Shown here piece after piece: positions 22,297 through 35,386 of a DNA stretch of 62,000 nt (positions are counted from its first letter, which is position 1; every line of letters begins with the position of its first letter). The position numbers and the translations under genes are program-made. The stretch comes from Glandiceps talaboti (taxonomy: Eukaryota; Hemichordata; Enteropneusta; Spengelidae). The notes beneath the pieces were generated by a model that saw only the letters and a program-made list of their open reading frames with translations, did not search any database and was not told the DNA's origin. The stretch is taken from the NCBI RefSeq assembly GCF_964340395.1, contig NC_135555.1:11293931-11355930 (forward strand), written 5' to 3'.

Positions 22297-23399
22297 GTTG
22301 ATTCAAATGATCACGTGCTGTGGTGATGCCACTGACGTCATCTGACACAGCTTGTTTGCTTTAAAATCCAGTAAGAATATTCGGCCCGTTTTCAGGCCAA
22401 TGTTTCATGAAAGTAGGTTGTATTGAATTCCAATGTCTAATAAGCTAGAGATGAAAGGACAATGCCGAAATCAAGGATCTAGGCGATTTTTTTGTTATGT
22501 CTTGAGATGTTCCTGTGCCAAATTTGCTCCAGGGACGATTTGTCGCGGGAATAGATAAAGACGTGACATTTTGCTAAAACACAGACTTAAGTGTGGTATT
22601 TTCGAATTGTTTAAAATTCAAGATGAACTACCCACTGAGAAAAGGTGGGTTTACAAATATCAATATGACGATTAATGTGTAATATAGTATATAAATCAAG
22701 AAAGAAATGTATACCATAACAGCCTCGGGAAATGCCATCGTTTGGTGGCTTGAAATGTGACAAGAAAATGTGACATCCAACGGGAAACTGTCATGGTCCG
22801 AGTCTGAGATTAAATAAGCAAAGAAGGTTATCGTAATAAAACATTAACACAAACAAACAACATCTTTATTGTTATGTATTTTTTATTTCGATCTGGTGGT
22901 GAAATCAGTCAATATTTCTATCTGGTGGTCAAATCAGCCAATATTCCTACCTGGTGGTCAAATCAGTCAATACGTGGTCAAATCAGCCAATGTTTCTATC
23001 TGGTGGTCAAATCGATCAATTTGGGGTCAAATCAGCCAATATTTGTACCACCTATATGTATGATAGTATCCGAACATACTTAGGAGTTTCCCAACGAAAT
23101 TTCAGACTAATCTGACCAGAAGTTTATGAATCTATTAAAAGTTCAACTGTTGTATTTTTTTAAACCAATCTTCACATTAAAAAAAATCACATAACTTTTG
23201 CGATTATTTTTTATTTGAATAATTTCCCAACTAGACACTCTATAGAAATTGTTCCCCACTAAGTACCAACTTGAAGGCAACCATGCCAGTCACGTTTACC
23301 TTCGGCATATCATATTCTCATTCTGCATTCTACATCAGGTCTCTATAAATAGAACAAATGATTGACCTTCAGCTCTACATAATTTTTAGTTCATGGTAT

Positions 23400-23500
23400 T
23401 TCATGGTCACTGGGTTTGCGTGGGAGGATAAGCCGTGCCTGGCGCCCTCATCGGCCTCCTGGGAACGGAGTAAGACCGATGATGGTGCCTCTACTCTGAT
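23400..23500 (+). repeat. Single diverged unit of the 82-bp satellite family
   Basis: GGATAAGCCGTGCCTGGCGC and the preceding GACCTTCAGCTCTACATAAT resemble 43260-43360, the leading edge of the 82-bp array, so one unit also sits here. Confidence 0.6.
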
Positions 23501-23511
23501 GCGGAAATATC

Positions 23512-23690
23512 TGTATGTATGTATGTATGTATGTATGTATGTATGTATGTATGTATGTATGTATGTATGTATGTGTGTGTATGTATGTATGTATGTATGT
23601 ATGTATGTATGTATGTATGTATGTATGTATGTATGTATGTACGTATGTATGTATGTATGTATGTATGTATGTATGTATGTATGTATGTAT
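23512..23690. repeat. (TATG)n microsatellite
   Basis: About 180 bp of TATG repeats with one (TG)n interruption. Confidence 0.98.
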
Positions 23691-24754
23691 CTATATATCT
23701 ATGTATTTAACTTGTTTGTGGGTGTAATATTATCGTTGGTTGCTGACGTTAACCTACCAATTTAAGTCTCTGACCCCCATGTTATCTATATAAGTACATA
23801 GTGCAAGTCAGTTTCTTAGCCTTTCACCGACTATATCACGTATTGTCATTTAGTTCACCAACTCCGCAGATCAACACACAATGAATCTTTAGAAGGACTA
23901 GCTTCTACATATGCAGTCGTAATATATTTGCAGCTTTGAAAATAGTTTCGTCTGTAAGCATATCAAGTATCTTTGTAATGTAATAATATAAATGAAATCC
24001 TTAGATTTAGCTATTATTTGACATGTGACCTAGCCGTGGAGAGAGTTCACAGGTTAACGTTCTTGCAGTCTTGTACAGGCGCTGCTCGTATCTATGCTTC
24101 TGAGGGGACACAGAATAGGGATAGCTTTGCTTTTAATACAACAATATATGACAAATTTCAGGAATTGTACCGCCTCTATGTATGATTATCCGAACATTTT
24201 ATAAGTATCTGTAATATATGTATCAATATCACTAACCAGCAGGATACAATTTCAACATGTATATGAAAATTTATTGACAATAATATTTTTGGAAATTATT
24301 AAAGCACACAGTAAAAGGCAACATGCTCCACATTTATTCCGCAGAACATGTGTTCCCAATTCTCCATGGATTTCTAGTTTAGGCTTCTTCGTTCGAATGA
24401 CGTCACTTTTTCGTAACACAGTCGTATGGTATTTGTCATGCGTAGTGCTTTAACTAACAGCAACTATGGTCGATGAGGACGTCACGTCTGATCAATCAAA
24501 TTTAACAAAACTTGCACCCTTCTTTCATGTTTGTTTACATTTTAAATTTCGTTTCATTCACACAACACAAGTCCGATGTTATGTTTTGTTGATATGATCA
24601 TTAACACGAACGATGACCCTCGAGGACTACATTATGGGTGTCACGACTGACAGTGGGTGGATCCCTATATTCTTGTCGTCAATGACAACGCCGCCAAACA
24701 AACAGACAACGATAACTATACAATATACGAGGCAGCGTTGCTCTGTGTAACAAA

Positions 24755-24877
24755 GTGGCAAGTTGATGACCGCCTAGGTAACTCCGTACATCACGACTTG
24801 ATTCCTTCAAGACCGTACCAATTCTAACCGGAGCTGTTTCAATTTTATTTATAATTTGGGAAGATATCCAATAATTG
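24755..24877 (+). promoter_or_regulatory. Candidate 5' noncoding exon of gene C
   Basis: The block is paralogous to 7910-8042, with shared words AGTTGATG, CCTTCAAGACCGTACCAATT and GAGCTG. It ends at ATTG before GTGAGTG (24878), aligned with the GTAAGTG donor of the other copy. An untranslated first exon spliced to ATACAAG-ATG at 28525-28532 is the simplest reading. It is unproven without transcripts. Confidence 0.4.
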
Positions 24878-24889
24878 GTGAGTGCCATT

Positions 24890-26322
24890 TTTATATTCAC
24901 GGTGTTTGTTTTGATGTGCTCAGAACGTTAAATGCTTGCAATGATTGCCAGTACCGCTGTTGCCAATGTTACTATATATGCGTACCGTGAAATTATCGTT
25001 ATACTTCGTTATATAGTTAACAGCTGACGCATATATTTTATACCATCTTCCAAAGATAGGGTATTAATTGGTAAGGTTAGACTTAAACATTCACTAAAAC
25101 GGATACATTTGGGTTTTTTTTAAAAATCCAGAAACATTGATAAAATCGTTCACTTGTCATATTTTAATTCGTCAACTTGATATATTGTGTACTTCTCGTA
25201 AAGAGTAACCAGCTTGCCGGATTGTGTTTTCTATAGTTTAAATGCCGTTGATGTCACATTTCATTGCAGTTAAAAACGATAAATATAATCAACCATAGCA
25301 ACGGGTCTGTAACTGTGATACATATACCGATTAACTGAACGGCCTTGTACTGTATATTGATGTATATCAATTGTATAGCGCCAGCAACAGAATACCGATC
25401 AAAATGTTCTCAGTTTAAATAACTATATATCGTGGATTGTTTTTCATTATACAAAAATCGTAAATAACATTTTGTCAATTATCAAGAGCTAAATTTCCCT
25501 TTTGAGGATTTTTAAACATTGGATGAAGGCTTTAAGTAGAGGTAGCAGTTGTAGTTCGGCGTCGATGCAATTCTCAGTGAAGAAACGCATCATCTTGCTG
25601 TTAGCACGAGAATGTCATTCGTTTCTTCCCGTTGATAGTTCTAAGCATTTAAGAGTAAAACAAAAAACTGTTTTATTTAATGTTTTCAAACAGCTAAAAA
25701 TTATTATACATATTCATGTAAGGAAATGTAACTATTTTCTCGATGTTTTCGCACTCGACGATATCAAAGCCTGCCAGTCGCACATATCTATAGAGGCCGT
25801 GTGCGTCAGGGGCTTTCAAGTTGAAATTCACTTCACTGGCCCCAAGTTCGACTGAAGTGAAAATATCAAAGAAAGTAACCGACGTCCTTGCTTATGTTAT
25901 ATACCCTGCATATTGTGATGATATATTAAGAAGATTTTGTACATGAAAGTTTGGCAATATTTCTGTGTCTTATATGTTATCACATATCCGAATCAGGGGT
26001 TAATTAAGGTATCTATGCTGAGCCCGTCGCTTTTTATCAACCGTTACAGTTCACCAATGTATTTTACATTTATGAGAGTCTTAATGTCAGCTTTGTGCTC
26101 TCACTTTTAATTATCAAGCAAAAAAATATCCTCTTGTCTCTCGAACACATTCTCTGGCAGTCTCTGTCTTGCTCTCTAACGTCTCTATCTCTCTGTTTGT
26201 ATTTGTTTGTCTTTGTCTCTCTCTAGTCTCTCGCTGCCTATGTTTGGCTGTATACCTGTCTGACTCTGCGTGTGCAGGTCTCTGTCTGTCTGTCTGTCTG
26301 TCTATCTGTCTGTCTGCCTGCC

Positions 26323-26363
<41 letters not shown>

Positions 26364-28180
26364 GACTGACTGACTGACTGACTGAATGCCTGCATGCCTA
26401 CCTACCTGCTGGCCGTACCTGCCTACATGCCTTTCTGCCTGTCTGTCAGCCTGGCTGCCTAGCAGTGCCTCCCTGCCTACCTATCTACTTGCCTGCCTGC
26501 CTGCCTGCCTACCTACCTACCTACCTACCTACCTACCTGCCTGTCTACCTACCTACCTACCTGTCTACATATCTACCAACCTGTCTGCCTGCATAACTAT
26601 CTACCTACCTTCCTACATACCTACCTACCTGCCAGCCAGCCCGTCTGCCTACATACCTACCTGCCTCCTGCCAGCCAGCTAGCCTGTCTGCCTACATACC
26701 TGCCTACCTGCCAGCCTGCCTGCCTGCCTATTTGCTGCCTGTCTTTTATATAATGATAACCGAAGATTGATTAGTATATATTAAAAATAGAATTTAGACC
26801 ATAATGACATGTTAAAATTTGCCCCGAAATCATACTATAAATGATATCACACTGAGTACACCCTGTACAAATTAAAAAATATATCTATCAAAACTCAAAA
26901 TAATCTCTACAACATTTGCCAACATTTGTTAATGTCAAATGAATTTTGACTTATTCTGATCCCAAGTTGTAGTCAACACAAAGACTTGAAAAGGAATGAA
27001 GAAAAATACGTGCTGAGTAATTTGCAATTACATTCAATTCAAATTCAAGACATGAAGTGATTCCGAAATTTGTATCCAGACCCAGAACTGAAACCTAGAA
27101 CTGAGACATCATCACAGTGATCTATCAAATACTATTTACCTTGAACGATGTCTTCATGCATTCATAACTATAACCCCTAAATATATAACGACCAGAGCTT
27201 TCTTCGTCAACTCGACTGTTTGTTTTCTCCTTATTTCGTTCTCCTTTGTGGCTACCTCTAACTTGGTATTTTACCCCGTGAAAACGACCAGGTGTCACCG
27301 AACTCAAGTAATTGAATAGAGTTCGTGTTAATAATAGCTCAACCAAAAAAAACACACACGCCCAATCGTTTATATATGGTGTGTATAATAGAACACAAAA
27401 AACATTGAATACCCAGAACTTTAGATGTTAACTGCTGTTCTGAGATCAACTAATTGCCCGAATCTTAAATCTACATATTATCAAATCAAATTCTGTTTTC
27501 TGACCACAGTTGTTCTCCAATTTTTTTTTAATGTTTGAGTTCCAAGCCATTGAGACCTTTGTGTATAGGGGTTCTGAATTAGGCCTAAAGTATATACTGC
27601 AAGGGAGTGTACTTTTTGATATCGTACACACTCCATAGGTGTACTATTGATCAGGAGAAGCCAACACCCTTTCGTAAAATAAAAAAAAAAACTCGGTGAT
27701 AAGAGCCATAGACGACAATGCTATACACAAACCCAGGCATTGTTTGGTGGTCTGACACACAATACTAGGAAAAAGTCAAACGAATTGTCGCTTAAAGGAT
27801 CCTTTCAATTACAAGGTCGTAGAGTTCATACTGGGCGATGTACATCTGCGCTTATCGTGGGTAAAATCATTTGTAATCAAAGGAAAGGTCGAGATATAGC
27901 CCTATCACTGGTTAAACTTGTAAAGAAAAGCTTTGATTCAATCAATAACAAAAATAAAATTTTATTGGTAACACATAGTTTAAAAAAAACAACAACATAA
28001 AATAAGAAAATGTCTGATCATTTAACTTTTGCTAGTCTGTTCAATTTTTATGCTATTTCGGGCGCCCTCATGCATCGTGTTTACCCTTCTTATATATAGT
28101 CCAGTGCATAAACTGCAAAATGCCTATATGCTGGAGTAAACAGTGCTCAATACATATGTATGTAGAGCGGTGTAAACATC
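24890..28180. other. Between candidate 5' exon and coding exon 1 of gene C, no gene seen
   Basis: No conserved protein is found. A (CTGT)n then (CTAC/CTGC)n compound array lies at 26268-26740. The remainder is AT-rich unique sequence. Confidence 0.5.
26268..26740. repeat. Compound (CTGT)/(CTGC)/(CTAC) microsatellite
   Basis: Imperfect tetranucleotide repeats run for about 470 bp. Confidence 0.95.
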
Positions 28181-28354
28181 ACAGTTTCAAGCAAGATACA
28201 CAGGAGTCATGTTACACAGTGTTTCACGCTGTTGCGATCACCGGACGACTAATAATCCAAGGAACTTCATAGAATTATACCGTTAGTGGTCTGATGATCG
28301 TAACAGAGTGAAACACTGTGTAACGGCTCCTGTTTATCTTGCTTGATACTGTAG
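28181..28354. mobile_element. Fold-back element of about 174 bp upstream of gene C
   Basis: The left arm (ACAGTTTCAAGCAAGATACA ... GTGTTTCACGCTGTTGCGAT) is the imperfect reverse complement of the right arm (ATCGTAACAGAGTGAAACAC ... TATCTTGCTTGATACTGT). The arms are about 70 bp with a loop of about 30 bp. Confidence 0.75.
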
Positions 28355-28531
28355 GAATCGACACCCATCATAATGAATTGATAACAATAAAAATCTAATT
28401 TGCTATCATATAAAACGCTTCATAACTATCCATAATAATTTGATGAATGAAAATGGAAATAATTAATCCCAATACCGTGAATCAAACTTCGGTATTTACT
28501 TGAGTACATTCCAACTGTGTGTAGATACAAG

Positions 28532-28660
28532 ATGAGCGGATACGGGTACCAACAGCCTTCGATGTCTCGGACACAAGAGAAGAGCGAACTTCAACACTTA
28601 AACAACCGTTTTAGTGACTACATTAAAAAGGTCGAAGACGCCAGAAACCAGGCAAACCAG
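28532..28660 (+). CDS. Gene C exon 1: head and coil 1A
   Basis: Exon 1 has 43 codons and ends in phase 0 at donor GTAACA. GTGTAG-ATACAAG immediately precedes the ATG, as in gene B. Confidence 0.93.
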
Positions 28661-28727
28661 GTAACAGCAGTCTTACTTAAGACATTCAAGCGCAATAGGT
28701 ATGACCCGTGTGTTTCCAGTTTTGTTT

Positions 28728-28825
<98 letters not shown>

Positions 28826-28880
28826 GGGAGGAGGGAGAGAGAGAGAGAAAGAGAGAGAGGCAGGCAGGCAGATAGGCAGG

Positions 28881-28956
<76 letters not shown>

Positions 28957-29879
28957 GAGACAGACAGACAGACAGACAGACAGGGAGTCAGACAGACAGA
29001 CAGGGAGTCAAACAGACAGACAGACAGGGAAAGGGAGATAGAAAGATAGAGAGCGCAAGAGAGACATGGTGGGGGGGGGGAGACAAGTACACATGTGATA
29101 ACATTATTAGAGATAAGGCGGATGCAAGACAATTGTACAGAATATTTTAAATGAATTTAAGAAACACGTACATTTGAACACAGCCGGCTATTGCCACGTG
29201 TTACCACTGTTACAATACACCCATCTATACTACTCAACTCTATGATAAATGAGATCACATTAGTAACATATCTCAGTTTATCTGATCACCAGGTCGACTC
29301 TTCAGCGCTATTGAATGCTATCAAGAATTTAGAGAAAGAAAGTGCAGAAATCAAAAGATTGTATGAAGATGAGATTGGAAAACTACGACGTGAGTTGGAT
29401 GCTGCGTCGGCAGACAGGCAGAGATTTGAAGCAGCCGCACAGAAGAACGCCCAATTAGCAGCTGATTTACAAAATAGGTATAAACATATATTTATATTTA
29501 ATATGTACATTATATGGAATTACTGTTGTTTTGTAAACAATCTAGACATCAATAGTGGATGACTATCAGTGATTCTGACAAATGTTTAGTTTGACATTTG
29601 ACCTTTGGGCCGTTATATTCATATAATTATTTATATGTACAGGAAGAAATTATACAAACAAGCAGGCAAGCATGCATGGATGGATGGATGTATGTATGTA
29701 TGTATGTATGTATGTATGTATGTATGTATGTATGTATGTATGTATGTATGTATGTATGTATGTATGTATGTATGTATGTATGTATGTAGGTATGTATGCA
29801 GGTATGTATGTATGTATGTATGTATGTATGCATACCTACCTGCCTGACTGCCCGACTGTCTACCTACCTACCTACCTAC

Positions 29880-29926
<47 letters not shown>

Positions 29927-32900
29927 TACATACATACATACATACATACATACATACATACACAGACAGACAGACAGACAGAAAGACAGACAGACATACA
30001 TACATACATACATACATACATACATACATACATACATACATACATACATACATACATACATACATACATACATACATACATACATACATACATACATACA
30101 TACATACATACAGACGAAATTGACGACAATGTCTTGTTTGCTATATTCATTGTAGGCTTGTTGCAGAGCAGCGTCATAACCGTGAACTCCAGGATGAACT
30201 TGCTAGACTTCGACAACAGGTGGGAGCCAAAGACGTACAATTGGGCCAAGCCTTGGCAGACAACAAAGACCTTGCACAAAACCTTGACAAGTTAAAAAAT
30301 GAAAATGATGCGTTGAAAAGAAATCTCCAGGACGTCAGCGGAAAATATGATAAGGATAGTCGTGCACAGGCAGATGCCAGAGAAGCACTTGCTAATCTAC
30401 AGAAGAAGTCGGATTTCGACAGACAAGTGTATGCCAAGGTTAGAGCATATCATCTTTGAATAATAAGTGAATTTAGGTCAAAACTTTCATTTCAAATTCT
30501 GCCTACACAAGCAAAGAAATGCAGTAATGTTAGAGAGATTTTTGTAGAGGTATATGATATAATGAAGACTATTTCTAGAGGCTCTTTTTCAGACCGTGTT
30601 TTTTACCAATAAAATGGCTTTCGTTATAATATGGCATGTGAAAGTCTGATGTCTTTGTAATGTGTTTGTTCAGATGACCCTCTGTAGGATCATTTTTTGT
30701 TGTCTTTAACAACAATCATTACAGTCCGTTACAAGTTAGTGTTCACTACACTGTTTCACACAAACACGCATAAACAAAAATAACTTGCTACACTTCAAGT
30801 TAAGATAGCAAGATTGAATGCATACAGTTTCTTGCTACATTTTGTGTAAATTTAAATGAAATGAATGAACGTGCCACCAAGACATGAAACACTGACGCCA
30901 GCGTGTCTGCGTCTAGTTGCAGTACGTTTGTATGTTTTCTTTCAGGAAGACAAAAATGTAGCAACGAAATTGCAATCTTGTTATCTTAAAGTGTAGTATG
31001 TGTAGTTTCTTATTGGTTTCTGTGTGGTTTGTTAAACAGAGCCAGTGAACACTAACTTGCAACGGGTTGTAAAATAAGGCTAATAACAACTCTTAGATCT
31101 GTAAACTACTCTTATCATTGGAATCCGAAGACTTACAACGATTGTCGAAAAATCTCTTTTGTCCTTTCTAAAATTCATCTTTGTATTTTTTTTCACCGTG
31201 TTTCATTTTTTTTTGACATCCAGGAATTGGCAGAGTTGAAGAGTCGGTTGGATGACAAAGACAAACAAATCTTACAATTGGAAGCCAGGCTACGAGATAG
31301 CACAAATAATGAAAACAAACTACCAGAAATGTTAGAGAGGGTGCGCAGTGCTGCGAATGCAGAATTACAGAAATATAAAGCCGAATCGGAGGCTGAATAT
31401 GCTAAGAATGTAAGTGGTTTGTACCGTATTATCATAAGCGGGTGTTCTTTCTCCATTTTCATAATAATGTCTATTCTTTAAATTTATATATTTTGTTAGT
31501 GTTCTTGGAGTTTAGCTAATTCTACCATTCGATACAAGGATACTACATCAGAAGAAAACATAATTAATATTCATATCTCGATGAATCATAAGTCGAAAAA
31601 ACCGTGTTTATTATTTCAGTCAAAAGTATATACATGATACTATATCTATACATACTTAGACAATTGCCATGTACGTCATCGTAAATTTAGTCATATTTAA
31701 CATATATATATGCGCCGTACCTCTAACACTGACACATCAATTAGAATTGGAATCCATGATACAACATAACGACTTAGAATTGAAAACAGTTCACAGCTCA
31801 TAAAAACACCTCACAATAATTTATAAAGGTCGCTTGACCTTTATGCAACATGTGGCTCTCTCATGATGACGACGAGCTGGGAAACTACATAATGGAACAT
31901 ATACATATACATGTACATATATATTATGTTTATACTTTTAAACGTTGGTGGCGCTATTCAATTCGCGAGATCAAGCTTTCGTACATTGATGAGATGAATG
32001 ATAATTCTATTATATATATTGCAGTTGAATGACCTCAAGAAGCAACTGGGTCAAGATGCAGCTGATATTTCCAAGTTAGCCGATGAAAACAAGAAACTCA
32101 CCGCTGCCTTGGAAGATGCTAGGAGAGACAATGCTGCTTTGCTTAATAAGGTAAAAATAAATGCATATGAAATCGGGATCTAATAGAATATGTGAGATCA
32201 TTATAAATAGTTCAAGTAATGCTTATTTCTAGTTTCACAAATAGTAATCAACATGACCAGTATAGACGAGAAAGGCCATTCAAACTTAAGCTACGAATAA
32301 ATTAAAACTTTGTACAGCACCAAAATATTTCCATGTAAGTAATTGGCCCAAAACTGACCAAGTACGGGCAGAGTTACGAGCTCGCAAGTCTCAAGTACGA
32401 GTGACGTCTGAACGTATATATACGGGTGACGTAACGAGCTCGTAAGTCTGAAATACGAGTGACGTCGATTATCCGAACGCTAACGGGGACATGCATTTAG
32501 TGGATATGCGGTCAGTTCGGATATGCGATCTGCATCGAGATGGGACGGGCGGGGTCAAAAGGTCGCACTCATACAGAATGAACGTACACGTGTTACATGC
32601 ACTCTCAGACAAATGAAACGTACCGTACTACATAGAAACCTTTTTAATGAACTGTACTTATTTAATACTAAAACTAAATAAAGAGTTGAATATAATAGGA
32701 AAACGAATTGAATATGTGTAGAAGAAATCAAAAAACGTATTTACAAGAAAGACGACGACGTGGTGGACAGCTGATAAGAACGCATTGTTGTCATGGTTGC
32801 ATCTATAAATAATGTTCACTGACATGTAAATGTAATCAAACTGTATCAATGTGTATAAAACGATGTGTCCGCAATTTAGCCACTCAATGAGAAAAAAATG

Positions 32901-34468
32901 AAGTTCAGAAAAACGAAGTCAGGGGTTTCTGTTTCATTGCACGACTGTCTGCTGCTTTTCTGTGTAAACTACGGATCAATAACAACTGGGTAGGTTCACA
33001 ATCAGGCTGCGACTCTAGTCATAACAAACACGGAGAAAGCATATCTGCCGCTTCGCCGTGCAATGGTACTGGTTCACACGGGACATCGTTTTCGACTTTA
33101 TCTTAAGTTTCACGATCGAGTGAGGATTCCTTTCTAGACATCGCAGATTTATAGGTAGGCCGAAGCTGAAAAAGTTTTACACCTTTGAAAATCTTTATTG
33201 GAAAAAGAAACGAAACTCCTTTTACTTCTGACCGACAATCATCTTTTCGGTATCACAGTCAATCATCAATGGTTGCATTACATCTCATGCCGACAAGTTG
33301 TTTGAAAGTCGCCACTATTGTCAGAGTAGAGTGTGGCATGCCGTTCTCACCATTTCACAATCATTTCAAATCTTTTATGAATCATACAAAAGACAACGGG
33401 GTGGTCAATAGGAGAACAACTTTATTGAGATGTTATTGAAGGTGTGATAGTCCCAATGCACTCGATGTAGTCGTCTTTTGTTTTACCGTACGTCATTAAC
33501 ATCACGTCATTCTAGTGGTGGACAGTGATTGTTTACAAACAATACACACTGTAGCTCCAAGACAAACCGCACTCATTCACAAGTCGATCGTCATTCATCA
33601 AACTTCAAATTTTTACCGAAACATTACTTTGATATCAGAACAATAGATTTTTCCGGGGGACACGTAGTCAGTTCGGATGACCGATAAATTCGGATATTCG
33701 CCACGTACTCGCGGAATACGACAAGCGTACTCATCGAAAATTAGGCCAACTACAAGAGTATGACGTCACTCGTACTTGAGACTTACGAGCTCGTAACTCT
33801 GCCCGTACTTAGTCAGTTTTGGGCGAATTACATACCTCAATGAAATATTTGGATCAATCCTAGCTTTCAACCTGAGTCTTCTGGTCTTCTTCAATAAGTT
33901 GAAGTCATGTACATGCTATCTGAACAGACGAGTCTTGTGCAAAGTCTTGTACCAGCACTTTCTACGTATACTTCCCATGGACGTTATCGCTATCAATATC
34001 TCCCCCATAGCAGTTCTCATGTGTGTTTCATGGGTTCTTAAGTACTATAGGGACTCACTTCGATAGTCACGAAAATATGTACTGTGCAATTATAGTGCAT
34101 CACATTGCCGAAGCAGTATGATACAAACAGTAAGATCCTCACGTTTTGTTTCATGATTTACATTTTGATATAGATTCGTGCTCTCGAAGACAACAATGCC
34201 AAATTGGCTCAGAGTCTTGATCAGGAACGTCAGAAATCTTCGGCTCACATCCGGGCGTTGGAAGACAAACTAAAGGATCTACAGAACCAACTGATTGCCA
34301 AACTTCGTGATCAGGGCAGTGGAAAAGAGCCACCAATTGCAGGGGAAATTGAGTCTTTGAAAGTGTTGGTTGAAGATGCAGAGAGCAAGTATGTAACTCG
34401 AATATAAAAAGACCCCTCCTCCCCCCCCCCCACACACACACTCGTGTCACTCACCTACCCCCCTCCCC

Positions 34469-34509
<41 letters not shown>

Positions 34510-34582
34510 TCTCTCCCTTCCTCTCCCATGTGTCTGTCTATCTGTCTGTCTGTCTCTAGCTGTCTTTGCTTCTGTCTCTTTC

Positions 34583-34638
<56 letters not shown>

Positions 34639-35333
34639 TCTGTCCGAGTATTATCATAAATCATGCTTACAAAGTGCATCCTTTATTTATTCCGTCCATA
34701 CTGTTTGCAAAGCCAAAGTAGGAAAACAAATAAGTCAAATCATGATGCTGAAAACAGAGCTTCGTTATGATAATATCCATATTAAAGTGAGGTATCATAA
34801 CATTTAAAGTAATTGATTTTTCTCTCTCCAGATTGGTTAAATCACCACCTGGTAGTAGAGACAAAGCTGGATGGGGTACACTGAGTGGTCAGCCGGCCTA
34901 TAGTACTGGCTATGGTACCGGTACTGGTGGAGTTGGTGGTAGAGGTAATACACCAGTGGGGCAATACGGTCGCAACATGGCCCTTGCGAGAAGTTTGCCT
35001 TCAACAGGTAAAATGTTTAAACCATCGTTATTTTCTTAGTTTCCCTCTTTTCATTACATTTGTCAGATGACTGAAAAAACTATAATGAGGGACATGGAAT
35101 ACAGTAACGTTGTTTATATTGACAAGATAATGGGATGATTAGATTATAAATAATTTTATTTATCGTATGGAAGGGTATAAATGTCTCCGCTACTCGCTAA
35201 AGAGTTAAATTGTGGAGCTTGCTTTGTCGTTACCGCAAAGGGGGATCGTGATTGAACAATGGATTCTGTAAGATCGAATAGTTCACTCGTATATTTTCAT
35301 AGATTAGTTGATTGACTAATTGGTTGCATCGAT

Positions 35334-35386
<53 letters not shown>

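Larger units (their letters stand above)
22306..24640. other. Gene B 3' flank continued, no gene
   Basis: Sequence to about 22930 is paralogous to the flank of gene A. Between 22894 and 23040 the phrase GGTGGTCAAATCAGCCAAT or a variant repeats about five times. A phrase near 23045 (TGTACCACCTATATGTATGAT) recurs near 24168, about 1.1 kb apart. A (TATG)n array lies at 23512-23690. Confidence 0.55.

Noticed and set aside
27740-28000. 86-codon frame beginning MFGGLTHNTRKK
   Set aside because: No homology or domain is recognised, there is no splice or paralogue support, and it lies in AT-rich sequence upstream of gene C.
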